From positions 1-46,846 of the forward strand of contig JAJDYL010000002.1 of assembly GCA_022825195.1 (NCBI GenBank): a stretch of DNA of 46,846 bases, written 5' to 3'. Positions 29,594 through 38,042 of the stretch are shown here, one piece after another; the first letter of the stretch is position 1, and every line of letters starts with the position of its first letter. The stretch comes from Alphaproteobacteria bacterium. Its GTDB lineage: Bacteria; Pseudomonadota; Alphaproteobacteria; Bin95. Below the pieces are notes generated by a model that ran no database searches, was not told the origin of the DNA, and saw only the letters and a list, made by a program, of their open reading frames with translations. Made by a program: the position numbers and the translations under genes.

Positions 29594-30943
29594 ATGCAAC
29601 AGGACCGCCCGGACACCCCCATGCGCCGTCCGCTGGCCTGGGACGCGCCGGAATTCGAAGACCCGGCCGCCATCGACGCCGAGCTCCGGCGGACATTCGC
29701 CGTCTGCCAGGGCTGCCGGCGCTGTTCGGGCCTCTGCGACGCTTTCCCGAGGCTCTTCGCCCTGATCGACGGGAGCCCCTCCGCGGGGCTGGACACGGTC
29801 GACTCGGCGGATTTCACGGCGGTTTCGGACGCCTGCACACTCTGCGACATGTGCTTCAGGACCGAGTGCCCCTATGTGCCGCCGCACCCTCTGGAGGTGG
29901 ACTTCCCGCATCTTATGCTGCGCTGCCGGGCGGCCGCGTTCCGGCGCGGCGAACGGCGTTTCGAGGACCGCGAGGTCGCGGCGACCGACCGCAACGGGCG
30001 CCTCGCCGGCATGGCGGCCCCGCTTGCCAATTGGGCGCTGAGCACGGCCAACCTGCCCGCACGGACCTTGATCGAAGGCCTCGCGGGCGTTCACCGCGAG
30101 GCCGCGCTGCCCCGCTTCCACCATGAGAGCCTGGAGCAGCGCACCATGGCGGGCACGCCGGCGCTCAACGAGGCCGCGCCCGCGTTCGGGCGCAAGGCCG
30201 TGCTCTACGCCACCTGCCTCGGCAACTATAACGAGCCGGAGACCGGGCTCGCCGCCCGCGCCGTGCTGGCCCGGAACGGGGTGGACACGCGCATCCTCCA
30301 TCCCGGCTGCTGCGGCATGCCGCAATTGGAGCAGGGCGACATCGAAACCGCGGCCCGGCGCGCCGGGCGGATCGCCGCGGAATTGGCGGCGGCCGTCGAT
30401 GCCGGCTATGACATCGTCGCGCTGGTGCCGTCCTGCGCGCTGATGCTGAAATCCGAGTGGCCGCTGATCCTGCCCGACAATGAGGATGTGGCCCGGCTTG
30501 CGCGGTCGGCGTTCGATCTCAGCGAGTATGTCGTGGACATCGCGCGCAGAGAGGGGTTGGCGGAAGGGCTGGCCCCGCTCGACGGGCCGGTCGCGGTCCA
30601 TGTCGCCTGCCATTCCCGCGCCCAGGACACGGGCCGCAAGGCGGCAGACCTGCTGGCGCTCATTCCCGGCGCGGAAGTGGAGGTCATCGAGCGCTGCTCC
30701 GGCCATGGCGGCGTCTGGGGCTGCCTCAAGGACAATTTCGAGACCGCGCTCCGGCTCGGGCGTCCGACGGCTGAGCGCGCGCTCGGGTCTGGCGGCCGTG
30801 TCGTGTCCGAATGCCCGCTCGCGGCCCTGCATATCGCGCAGGGCATGGCGCAGCTCGCCCCCGGCGGCCCGGCCCGGACGGTCGAGCACCCGATCCGGCT
30901 TGTCGCCCGCGCCTACGGCCTTGAGGAAGGCGGCGCATCTTGA
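29594..30943 (+). CDS. Iron-sulfur oxidoreductase subunit with two 4Fe-4S motifs and CCG domains
   Basis: The 449-residue protein starts with a ferredoxin-like domain with two Cys sets (Cys38/41/44/48 and 81/84/87/92, each followed by Pro-rich segments). It continues with two cysteine-rich (CCG) domains, HPGCCGMPQLEQ and HVACHSRAQD...ERCSGHGG. This is the architecture of GlcF/HdrB-D-type electron-transfer subunits. No flavoprotein partner lies next to it. It follows sorB by 71 bases and overlaps the EI24 gene. A role with sulfite oxidation is inference only; relatives are also found beside rubrerythrin genes. Confidence 0.85.
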   Translation: MQQDRPDTPMRRPLAWDAPEFEDPAAIDAELRRTFAVCQGCRRCSGLCDAFPRLFALIDGSPSAGLDTVDSADFTAVSDACTLCDMCFRTECPYVPPHPLEVDFPHLMLRCRAAAFRRGERRFEDREVAATDRNGRLAGMAAPLANWALSTANLPARTLIEGLAGVHREAALPRFHHESLEQRTMAGTPALNEAAPAFGRKAVLYATCLGNYNEPETGLAARAVLARNGVDTRILHPGCCGMPQLEQGDIETAARRAGRIAAELAAAVDAGYDIVALVPSCALMLKSEWPLILPDNEDVARLARSAFDLSEYVVDIARREGLAEGLAPLDGPVAVHVACHSRAQDTGRKAADLLALIPGAEVEVIERCSGHGGVWGCLKDNFETALRLGRPTAERALGSGGRVVSECPLAALHIAQGMAQLAPGGPARTVEHPIRLVARAYGLEEGGAS

Positions 30944-31596
30944 TCGCGGACCTTCTCAAGGCCTTTGCACAACTTTCGGACCGGCGCTTCCGTCGCGTCG
31001 TGCTGCTGTCCTGCCTGCTGGCCGCGCTGCTGCTGGCCCTGCTCGCGGCCGGCGCCGGCTGGGCGCTCGGCGGGCTCACCGGCATCGGCTGGCTGGACAT
31101 CGCGGCGGGCCTCGCCGGCGGGGTCGCCGCATTCGCGGCCGCGGCGATGCTGTTCCCGGCCGCCGCCGCGGCGCTGCAGGGGCTTTTCCTGGAAAGCGCC
31201 GTGCGCGCCGTCGAGGCCCGGCACTATCCGAATCTCGGCACCCCCAACGCGCAGGGCTGGAGCGAAACGCTCCGCCAGACGCTCTTTTTCGTCGGCGCCG
31301 CGCTCGGCCTGAATCTCTTGCTGCTGCCGGTGTGGCTTTTCGTGCCGCCACTGGGCCTGCTGCTCTTCTGGCTCGCAAACGGCTGGCTCTGCGGACGGGA
31401 ATATTTCGAGGCCGCTGCGCTGCGCCGTCTCGACACCGGTGGCGCGCGCGCGCTTTGCCGCCGCTACCGCTACCGGATATGGCTCTCGGGCATCGTCGTC
31501 GCCTGGCTGATGACCGTGCCGTTCGTCAATCTGGCCGCGCCCGCCATCGGCACGGCCTTCATGCTGCACCGCTTCGAGCGCCTGCGGCGGCTGTGA
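30940..31596 (+). CDS. EI24 (CysZ-like) domain membrane protein
   Basis: The 218-residue protein has an N-terminal cytoplasmic helix followed by hydrophobic segments at about 20-45, 55-82, 120-155 and 185-205. The EI24-family signatures include the GREYFEAAALRR segment after an LFWLANGWL helix. CysZ in this family transports sulfate. The start is a TTG (30940) overlapping the preceding TGA. Location behind a sulfite-oxidising pair makes a sulfate/sulfite transport role plausible, but unproven. Confidence 0.8.
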   Translation: MIADLLKAFAQLSDRRFRRVVLLSCLLAALLLALLAAGAGWALGGLTGIGWLDIAAGLAGGVAAFAAAAMLFPAAAAALQGLFLESAVRAVEARHYPNLGTPNAQGWSETLRQTLFFVGAALGLNLLLLPVWLFVPPLGLLLFWLANGWLCGREYFEAAALRRLDTGGARALCRRYRYRIWLSGIVVAWLMTVPFVNLAAPAIGTAFMLHRFERLRRL

Positions 31597-31618
31597 CGGG
31601 TGCGGGAGCGGGAAGCGG

Positions 31619-33100
31619 TCAGACCGCGCCGTTCGGGATGTGGTCCGGCATGCTGGCGACCACGACCTGCCCGGCAGCCTCGTCCCAGAAATAGTAGATG
31701 CGCAGGCAGCGGGCCGGATCGGTCGTGTTGCCGCCATTCTTCACATGCCATTCGACCTCGACCCGCTTTCCGTTCCAGTCGAACGGGAACGAATCCCCGC
31801 CGCACCGGTCGTTCCAAAGCCCGGATTCGATCGGACCGCGGAGATCGTCGCCCGCACCTTCGAGCCTCGCCCGGCGATAATCGCCCGCGAGCCACAGCAG
31901 GCATTTCGCCGCCGTTTCGACGTCTTCGTACTGCGTCTTCTTTATCGTGTTGCGAGCTCTCGGCGACAGGACCAGACCATCCGCCAGATGCTCCCCGCAC
32001 CAGGCCGGAAACTCCTTCCATGCCGTCGGCAGGACCATGCCGAGGCTGGAGCGGTCCTCACTTGGCGCAGCCCGGTCCTGCGGCGGCGCGAGCGCCTCTT
32101 CCACGGGCTTCGCCCGGTTTCGCCGTTTCGCAAGCCGCGGGGCGGGCCCGGCCTCCGGCTCCCCGGCCTCGACCGCCGCCGAAACCGCTGCCATCCGGGC
32201 GAATATCGTCTCCACTGCCGCAAGCTGGCGGTCTTTTTCCGCTTCGAGTTCCGCCAGAGCATCCGCCTGCCTTGCGATCGCGGCCCAGGGCGCGCCCTCG
32301 GCCCGCCGCTTCTCGAACTCCTTCTCCTTCGCCGCCAGTCCGGTTTCCGCGCCGGCCAGCGCAGCGAGGGGCCCGCGGGTCTCGAGTGTGATTTCGGCGA
32401 GCTCCGCCAGTTGCGGGGCATCCAGCGAGTCGAGGCGCTCCAGAACTCGGGCGGCGTTTCTCCGGTCGGAAAACGGCTCCAGCAGCATACGAAGGCCGGC
32501 GCGGTTACGCTCCAGTTCCGCCGCCAGGTTTCGGATCTCCCTGCCGGCATCCAGAAGCGTCTGCGCAGCGGCCTCGATCCGCTCGACCGCCTCCGGCGTC
32601 GGGCTGTCCAGCTCGTCGAGAAGCGCCCGCAGTTCCGCGCCGGCCGATTTCCAGCGGTCTTCGATTCGCGGCACAAGGTCGGCTTTCGCCTGTCGTTCGA
32701 CCCGCCGCATTTCCGCAATGAGATCGCGCAGGCCCCGCTCGGCGGTGTTTTCGCCGAACAGGCCCGTCGGCGCGTCAAGAATGTCGTCATAGTCGAAAAG
32801 ATCGGGGATTTGCTGGAGCAACCACTTCCCCGCGCGAAAGGTAAAGGCTTTTTCCCTGTCCTTTTTCTTTTTCGAGCCGAGGAACCGCCGGTCCAGATCG
32901 ATTATGAACCCGACGTCGCGCCGGAGTTTGTGCAGCAGGGACCCGTAGAAGATTTCATCGTCGCTTCTCTGCGCCTCTTCGACCCCCGTTCCGGACAACA
33001 GGTCCCAATGCTCGCGCCGCAGCGACGGCGCGACCGGAAACACCTGCCTCAGGATTCTCCAGGTCAGACCGCCCTGAAAGATATCCGCACTGTCCGGCAT
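31619..33100 (-). CDS. Unrecognised 493-aa coiled-coil protein
   Basis: I do not recognise this protein. The N-terminal 110 residues form a compact globular domain with many aromatics and a KKKKDREK patch (about 77-84). Residues about 115-305 are long charged helices with heptad-like Leu/Ala spacing, predicted coiled coil. A Pro/Arg-rich linker (about 310-350) follows. The last 140 residues form an alpha/beta domain with VEVEWHVKNGG and RIYYFWDEAAGQVVVASM strands. There is no signal peptide or membrane segment. A strong GGAAGGAG site precedes ATG 33100. It is a single gene, convergent with the EI24 gene. The layout recalls structural or effector proteins of accessory islands, but no function is assigned. 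Confidence 0.82.
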   Translation of the reverse strand: MPDSADIFQGGLTWRILRQVFPVAPSLRREHWDLLSGTGVEEAQRSDDEIFYGSLLHKLRRDVGFIIDLDRRFLGSKKKKDREKAFTFRAGKWLLQQIPDLFDYDDILDAPTGLFGENTAERGLRDLIAEMRRVERQAKADLVPRIEDRWKSAGAELRALLDELDSPTPEAVERIEAAAQTLLDAGREIRNLAAELERNRAGLRMLLEPFSDRRNAARVLERLDSLDAPQLAELAEITLETRGPLAALAGAETGLAAKEKEFEKRRAEGAPWAAIARQADALAELEAEKDRQLAAVETIFARMAAVSAAVEAGEPEAGPAPRLAKRRNRAKPVEEALAPPQDRAAPSEDRSSLGMVLPTAWKEFPAWCGEHLADGLVLSPRARNTIKKTQYEDVETAAKCLLWLAGDYRRARLEGAGDDLRGPIESGLWNDRCGGDSFPFDWNGKRVEVEWHVKNGGNTTDPARCLRIYYFWDEAAGQVVVASMPDHIPNGAV

Positions 33101-33166
33101 GAAAAGCGGCTCCTTCCGTCGGGCGGCATTATGCGCCCTTCGGCCGCCTGCGCCACCGGCTGCCCC

Positions 33167-34243
33167 TCAGATATGCCGGACATTCTCCGGGGCGGGGGCG
33201 ATTTCCTTGCGCTCGACGCGCTTGACCACCTCGACGATGGCCCGGTTGGCGTCGGCGGGAAGGCCCAGGCGTTCGGCATAGTCCACCACCAGCCCGTTGA
33301 TATAGTCGATCTCGGTGCGCCGGCCCTTCTGGATGTCCTGGCCCATGGAGGGGCGCTGGCCGCCCGAACGGCCTTGCGCGTTGCGTTCCAGCACCGTCTC
33401 GATCTCGGTCATGGCCTCATTGCTGCCTTCCGCGGCTTCGGCGACGCGCTCCGGCTCCATGCCGTAGAGCTTTTCCAGGGTGAAGCCGTGGGCGAGCCCG
33501 ATGCGGATCGCCTCGCCGGCAATGCGGATGGCGAGGCGGCGGGTGTAGTCGAGCCGGTCCGCCTCGTTGCCGCCGAGGCCGGTCGCCGCCGACATCGGGT
33601 TGCGCATCGAGTTGATGACAAGCTTCGACCAGCGTTCGCCCCAGAGGTTGGGCGTGGCTATCGCGCTGTCCACATGGCCCAGCATGTCGGCGACGTGCCG
33701 CGCCCGGTCGGTGATCCTGCCGTGCGGCTCGCCGACGCGGAAGACGGTGTGCCGCTCGCCGCCGAGCTGCACATTGCGGCGCACTTCGCCGGGGCCGTGC
33801 AGTTCCACGGCGATCAGGCTCGCGATCGAGCCCATCGTCTTGCCCCAGCCGACCACGCCGGCCACCCGCTCCTCGTTGATGCCGTTCTGGAGCGACACGA
33901 CGAAGCCGTCCGGCGCCAGATATTGGCGGATCATCTCCGTCGCCCAGACCGTGTCGTAGGACTTGGCGCAGACGAACGCGATATCGACCGGGCGCTCGCG
34001 CGAGAGCCGCTCCAACTCGGTGATGTGCCAGGCCTCGACCGGCTGGGTGAAGCATTCCGCCTCCGTCATGCCGGTCAGCTTCAGCCCGTCGCGGCGCATG
34101 GTCTCGACATGCTCGGGCCAGAAATCGACCAGGATCGGCGCAAAGCCGGCGCGGGTCAGGTGGCCGCCGACATGCGAGCCGACGGCTCCGGCGCAGACGA
34201 TCGCGATCTTCGGCGCGCCATCGGGCGCGGTCTTGCTGTTCAT
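33167..34243 (-). CDS. Ketopantoate reductase (PanE/ApbA)-family dehydrogenase
   Basis: The 358-residue NAD(P)-dependent dehydrogenase has an N-terminal Rossmann fold, the family Lys in FVCAKSYDT, SLQNGINEE, and the C-terminal helical domain (NLWGERWSKLVINSMRNP). The nucleotide loop reads CAGAVGS where most relatives have GAGAVG, so the first Gly is replaced by Cys. It is also about 50 residues longer than PanE, with an inserted segment near 270-330. It may therefore act on another 2-oxo/2-hydroxy acid rather than ketopantoate. It lies 33 bases downstream of a TauD-type gene in the same direction. Confidence 0.8.
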   Translation of the reverse strand: MNSKTAPDGAPKIAIVCAGAVGSHVGGHLTRAGFAPILVDFWPEHVETMRRDGLKLTGMTEAECFTQPVEAWHITELERLSRERPVDIAFVCAKSYDTVWATEMIRQYLAPDGFVVSLQNGINEERVAGVVGWGKTMGSIASLIAVELHGPGEVRRNVQLGGERHTVFRVGEPHGRITDRARHVADMLGHVDSAIATPNLWGERWSKLVINSMRNPMSAATGLGGNEADRLDYTRRLAIRIAGEAIRIGLAHGFTLEKLYGMEPERVAEAAEGSNEAMTEIETVLERNAQGRSGGQRPSMGQDIQKGRRTEIDYINGLVVDYAERLGLPADANRAIVEVVKRVERKEIAPAPENVRHI

Positions 34244-34276
34244 GGACTCTCCGGAAGTTACGACGGGGCAGGGGCC

Positions 34277-35134
34277 TCAGGAGGGCCGGTCGCCCTCTAT
34301 GGTGCAGCGGTGCATGCGGCGGCGATAGCCGTGATAGTCATTGAGCGCGAAATGGTGCGTGCAGCGATTGTCCCAGAGCGCGACCGACCCCGGCTCCCAC
34401 CGGAACCGGCAGGTGAACTCGGGCTTCGCGATATGCTCGCAGAGCCAGGCGATCCACGGCCGGCTCTCGGCCTCGGTCCAGCCCTTGAAACGGACTGTAT
34501 GGGCGCGATTGACATAAAGCGCCTTCTCGCCCGTGTCGGGATGGGTGCGGACCACCGGATGCCAGGCTTCCAGCGTCTCTTCCCGGTCGAGGCCGATTGC
34601 GGTCATCGCGCCCTTGAATTTGGCGAATTGTCCGGACCGCCCGGCCTCCGCATAGCGGATCTTCGCGCTGGAAAGCCCGCGGAGCCCGGCGAGCGCCGCC
34701 TTCATGCCGTCGGACAGCGTGTCATAGGCGAGCTTGGTGTTGGCGAACAGCGTGTCGCCGCCCTGCGGCGGCGTCTCGACGGCGTAGAGCAGGGTGCCGA
34801 GCGGCGGCTTCTCCAGATAGGTGGTGTCGGAATGCCAGAGGCCGCCGAAATTGAAGGTCTCCTCCGGCTCCTTCACGATCGGGATCACCTCCGGGCATTC
34901 CTCCAGCCCGGCGACGAAGGGATAGCGGTTGCACGGGCCGAACCGGGCGGCGAAATCGCGCTGGCTGCGGGGCGCAAGCGACTGGTTGCGGAAGAAGATC
35001 ACCCGGTATTCGAGGAAGGCGCGGCGAACTTCGTCGAAGACGCTGTCCGCCAGCGGCCCGGATATGTCCACGCCGCCGATTTCGGCCCCGAGTGCGCCTG
35101 CGACCGGCGCAACCTCGATTTCGCGATATTCCAT
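34277..35134 (-). CDS. TauD/TfdA-family Fe(II)/2-oxoglutarate dioxygenase, copy 1
   Basis: The 285-residue cytosolic dioxygenase has the facial-triad motif WHSDTTY (His101, Asp103). The distal His and the 2-oxoglutarate-binding Arg lie in ALWDNRCTHHFALNDYHGYRRRMHR. Family members hydroxylate taurine, 2,4-D, alkyl sulfates or similar compounds; the substrate here cannot be read. GGGAGG lies just before the ATG at 35134. The start is only 26 bases from the 3' end of tRNA-Gly, so the gene may share the tRNA transcript. Confidence 0.9.
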   Translation of the reverse strand: MEYREIEVAPVAGALGAEIGGVDISGPLADSVFDEVRRAFLEYRVIFFRNQSLAPRSQRDFAARFGPCNRYPFVAGLEECPEVIPIVKEPEETFNFGGLWHSDTTYLEKPPLGTLLYAVETPPQGGDTLFANTKLAYDTLSDGMKAALAGLRGLSSAKIRYAEAGRSGQFAKFKGAMTAIGLDREETLEAWHPVVRTHPDTGEKALYVNRAHTVRFKGWTEAESRPWIAWLCEHIAKPEFTCRFRWEPGSVALWDNRCTHHFALNDYHGYRRRMHRCTIEGDRPS

Positions 35135-35160
35135 CGCCTCCCCCCGGGCCGGCGCCAAGC

Positions 35161-35235
35161 TGGAGCGGGCGATGGGGATCGAACCCACGGCACTCGGCTT
35201 GGGAAGCCGATGCTCTACCACTGAGCTACGCCCGC
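35161..35235 (-). tRNA. tRNA-Gly (anticodon CCC)
   Basis: The minus strand folds as a 75-base tRNA with encoded CCA. The 7-bp acceptor stem GCGGGCG/CGCCCGC, D arm (GCTC AGTGGTA GAGC), anticodon loop TTCCCAA and T loop TTCGATC are all intact. The CCC anticodon reads GGG codons. No adjacent integrase or duplicated tRNA end is visible. Confidence 0.96.
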
Positions 35236-35344
35236 TTCCATCCGTCATTCTGCCCCGCCTGCCCCGCCTGTCAACCGGGCGCTTCCCCCTGCGGGCCCCT
35301 GTCATGTAGTATCCGCCGTGATCTTGAACAGCTGCCCGTCTTCC

Positions 35345-36088
35345 ATGCCGACCTCGTCATTCAGGACCGCCGCTGCCGCTGCATTGCTGGCTGCGATGAC
35401 GGCGTCTCCCGTGGCGGCCGGGCCGCTGGACGACGCCCGCGCCGCCTGGACGGAGGGCCGGTTCCTCGAAGCTGCCGACCTGGCCGAGGCCGCGGGCGGC
35501 GCGGACGGCCTTGCCCTGGCTGCAGAATCTCTGGCCGTCGAAGCGTTCTACCGGGCCGCAAAGAAGAACCGGCCGGCCTTGTTCAAACGTGCGCTCGCGC
35601 TGGCGGCCCGCGCCGTCAGGGCCGGTCCCAACGAGGCCTTTACGCATATCGCGGCTGCGCGCGTCATGGGCCGGCACGGGCAGACCCTGACCACGGACGA
35701 GGCAAGCGAGCGGGGCTACGGGTCGAAGATCCGCGACTCGCTGCAACGCGCGCTGGAACTGAAACCGGACTCGGCCGCGGCAATGGCGGGCCTGGCCATA
35801 TGGCATGCGCGGGTGGTGGAGGCCGCCGGATCGATCCTCGCCAGTATCGCCTATGGCGCCCGCGAGAAAACCGCCCACAAATTGTTCGCCCGGGCGCTCA
35901 GGACTGCGCCCGGCGAGAAGGCGCCGCTCTACGAATATGCGCACGCGCTTCGACTTCTGGAGGGGGACATGAACCGGGCCCGCAAGCTGCTCCGGCGGGC
36001 CCTGAAACTGCCGGCGAAAACCGCCTACCAGCGCATCATCGACGAGCGCGCCGCGAAACTGCTCGCCGAAATCGAGGCGGACCGCTGA
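35345..36088 (+). CDS. Secreted TPR-like helical-repeat protein
   Basis: The 247-residue protein has a signal peptide (FRTAAAAALLAAMTASPVAAG) followed by alternating amphipathic helices with TPR-like spacing. Examples are ARAAWTEGRFLEAADLAEAAGG, KRALALAARAVRAGPNEAF and RALELKPDSAAAMAGLAIW. TPR proteins mediate protein contacts; no partner is evident. I chose ATG 35345 because it places the signal peptide at the N-terminus; a GTG nine codons earlier is possible. Neither has a clear ribosome-binding site. Confidence 0.75.
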   Translation: MPTSSFRTAAAAALLAAMTASPVAAGPLDDARAAWTEGRFLEAADLAEAAGGADGLALAAESLAVEAFYRAAKKNRPALFKRALALAARAVRAGPNEAFTHIAAARVMGRHGQTLTTDEASERGYGSKIRDSLQRALELKPDSAAAMAGLAIWHARVVEAAGSILASIAYGAREKTAHKLFARALRTAPGEKAPLYEYAHALRLLEGDMNRARKLLRRALKLPAKTAYQRIIDERAAKLLAEIEADR

Positions 36089-36106
36089 TCGCGGCGGCCG
36101 CCGCGA

Positions 36107-36562
36107 TCAGCCTTCGATGAGGCGGCGATAGCGGGCGAGCCACGCGGCGGCAAGTTCCGCCTCCTCGGCGCCGGTATCGTAGGCAGGCGAGACGACCATC
36201 TCCGCGCTGGCGACTGCGATGTCGAACACGCCGTGCATCCGGGGCTGCAGGTCCGGCCATTCGGTGAAATGCGGCATGAGGGCGTCGAACCCGGGCGCGC
36301 CGCGCGCATGGTAGGAGCCTTGCCCCCGCACGCGCACCGCCTTGCGCCGGAACACATCGACGAAAGCGAGTTCGCAGGCCGGGTTGGCGGCGAGGTTGCG
36401 CCTCGTGCCGGGCGACCGCAGGTCCGAAAAGGCAAGCCGCGCGGGACCCAGCACCACGACGGTCGCCTTGGGCGAAACGGCGGGCTCGCCCTCCGGCGTC
36501 ACCGTCGCCACCAGCGCCAGCGTATTCTCGCGGATAAGCACCGTCATTGCGGGCGTAAGCAT
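36107..36562 (-). CDS. Pyridoxamine 5'-phosphate oxidase-like flavin-binding protein
   Basis: The 151-residue single-domain protein has the PNPOx-like split-barrel pattern: LALVATVTPEGEPAVSPKATVVVLGPARLAFSD, then RRNLAANPACELAFVDV and a KAVRVRGQGSYH strand. Such proteins bind FMN, F420 or heme; the cofactor is not determinable. The start at 36562 has GGAG ten bases upstream. It is divergent from the second TauD-type gene, with 102 bases between start codons. Confidence 0.82.
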   Translation of the reverse strand: MLTPAMTVLIRENTLALVATVTPEGEPAVSPKATVVVLGPARLAFSDLRSPGTRRNLAANPACELAFVDVFRRKAVRVRGQGSYHARGAPGFDALMPHFTEWPDLQPRMHGVFDIAVASAEMVVSPAYDTGAEEAELAAAWLARYRRLIEG

Positions 36563-36664
36563 GCAGAACGGTCTCCTTCGGGGCCGAGCGGCTCCGCGGC
36601 GCGCTTGGACGCCGGATGGAATTCGATATAGGCTCCCGCCGCCATCATGGGAAGGAGAGGCTTT

Positions 36665-37519
36665 ATGTCCGGATTCCGGCGCATCGAGGTGAAGCCCGTG
36701 GCCGGCGCGCTCGGCGCCGAGGTCAGCGGCGTCGATCTGGCGGATGTCGATGAGGAAACCTTCGACGAAATCCGCCGCGCGCTGCACGAGAACCTGGTGA
36801 TCTTCTTCCGCGGCCAGGACATCACGCCCGAGCAGCAGCTCGCCTTCGCAAGGCGCTGGGGCGACATCCACCTGCATCCCTTCATGAAGGGCATGGACGA
36901 CTATCCGGAGCTTCTCGAAATCAAGAAGACGCCGGTGGACACGAAGAATTTCGGCGGTGCCTGGCATTCGGACCAGATGTTCTCGCCCCAGCCCGCCATG
37001 GGCACCATCCTCTACGCCAAGCAGGTGCCGTCCAAAGGCGGCGACACGCTGTTCACCAACCAGTATCTCGCCTACGAGACGCTCTCGGACGGCCTGAAGG
37101 AGACGCTTTCGGGGCTCCGCGCCATCTCGGTCGGCGACCGGTTCAAGAGCGCGGGCGGCAAGACGCGCAAGGAAATGTATGCCGGGCGCACCTCCATGCA
37201 GGTCAAGGAGCCCGGCAACGTGCAGACAACCTCCTCGCATCCGGTGGTGCGCACCCACCCGGAGACCGGGCGCAAGGCGCTCTATGTCGGCGGGCACTGC
37301 CAGTATTTCGACGGGCTGACGGACGCCGAGAGCGAGCCGCTGCTTGACTGGCTGCGCCAGCATTCCATCAAGCCGGAATTCCAGTGCCGCTTCCGTTGGG
37401 AGGAAGGATCGGTCGCCTTCTGGGACAATCGCTGCACCCAGCATTACGCGCTCGACGACTATCCGGGCGAGACCCGCGTCATGCACCGCGTCACCATCTG
37501 CGGCGACACGCCCGTCTAG
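36665..37519 (+). CDS. TauD/TfdA-family Fe(II)/2-oxoglutarate dioxygenase, copy 2
   Basis: The 284-residue paralogue of the dioxygenase at 34277-35134 is alignable over its full length: VAGALGAE near the N-terminus, WHSDQMF with His101 and Asp103, and VAFWDNRCTQHYALDDYPGETRVMHR at the C-terminus. Substrate-pocket segments after the HSD motif and around residues 150-190 differ, suggesting a different substrate. ATG 36665 has a strong GGAAGGAGAGG site upstream. A cupin gene follows after 33 bases. Confidence 0.9.
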   Translation: MSGFRRIEVKPVAGALGAEVSGVDLADVDEETFDEIRRALHENLVIFFRGQDITPEQQLAFARRWGDIHLHPFMKGMDDYPELLEIKKTPVDTKNFGGAWHSDQMFSPQPAMGTILYAKQVPSKGGDTLFTNQYLAYETLSDGLKETLSGLRAISVGDRFKSAGGKTRKEMYAGRTSMQVKEPGNVQTTSSHPVVRTHPETGRKALYVGGHCQYFDGLTDAESEPLLDWLRQHSIKPEFQCRFRWEEGSVAFWDNRCTQHYALDDYPGETRVMHRVTICGDTPV

Positions 37520-37552
37520 CGCGCGCCGGCAGGCAGAACACCGGAGCTGCCC

Positions 37553-37957
37553 ATGATCGAACTCATCGACCTGGACCGGGACCTGGACGATCTGGTCAGG
37601 CTGCAAGGCCGCGGTCCCCACACCACCGAGCAGGAAGCGCAGGCCTCCTTCAGGAAGCTCGCGGCATTCCGCGACGGCGGCCTCTTCGCCGCCAATTTCA
37701 GCGGCACCAGCGGGTGGGAACGGCACCTGAAGGGCGACGAGATCGTGCAGATCCTGGAGGGCTCGACCCGCTTCGACATCATCGTCGACGACAAGGTCGA
37801 GACGTACGAGCTCAGCGCCGGCGCGCTTCTGGTCGTGCCGCAGGGCTGCTGGCACAGATTCACCTCGGAAGACGGCGTCAAGGTGATGACCGCAACCCCG
37901 CAGCCGACCCAGCACCTCCATGTCGACGACCCGAGGACGGCGCCGGAAGCCGGTTGA
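37553..37957 (+). CDS. Small cupin-domain protein
   Basis: The 134-residue protein has a single cupin barrel: GWERHLKGDEIVQILEGSTRF is the first motif (with His/Glu positions) and GALLVVPQGCWHRF the second, with the His that could complete a metal site. The function is unknown. A GGAG site six bases before the ATG, and its position right behind the second TauD-type gene, suggest co-transcription and possibly action on the same compound. Confidence 0.82.
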   Translation: MIELIDLDRDLDDLVRLQGRGPHTTEQEAQASFRKLAAFRDGGLFAANFSGTSGWERHLKGDEIVQILEGSTRFDIIVDDKVETYELSAGALLVVPQGCWHRFTSEDGVKVMTATPQPTQHLHVDDPRTAPEAG

Positions 37958-38042
37958 CCGCATAGCCGGGGCACTGCTCGCTTGTCGATACCCCGGCGTT
38001 CGAACGAGAGCCCGATTTTTGGCACGGAAAGAAACGGCGGCA

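Noticed and set aside
37965..37997. GCCGGGG/CCCCGGC inverted repeat as a terminator of the cupin gene
   Set aside because: The loop is 19 bases and no T-run follows, so a terminator cannot be supported; short GC inverted repeats are expected by chance in this DNA.
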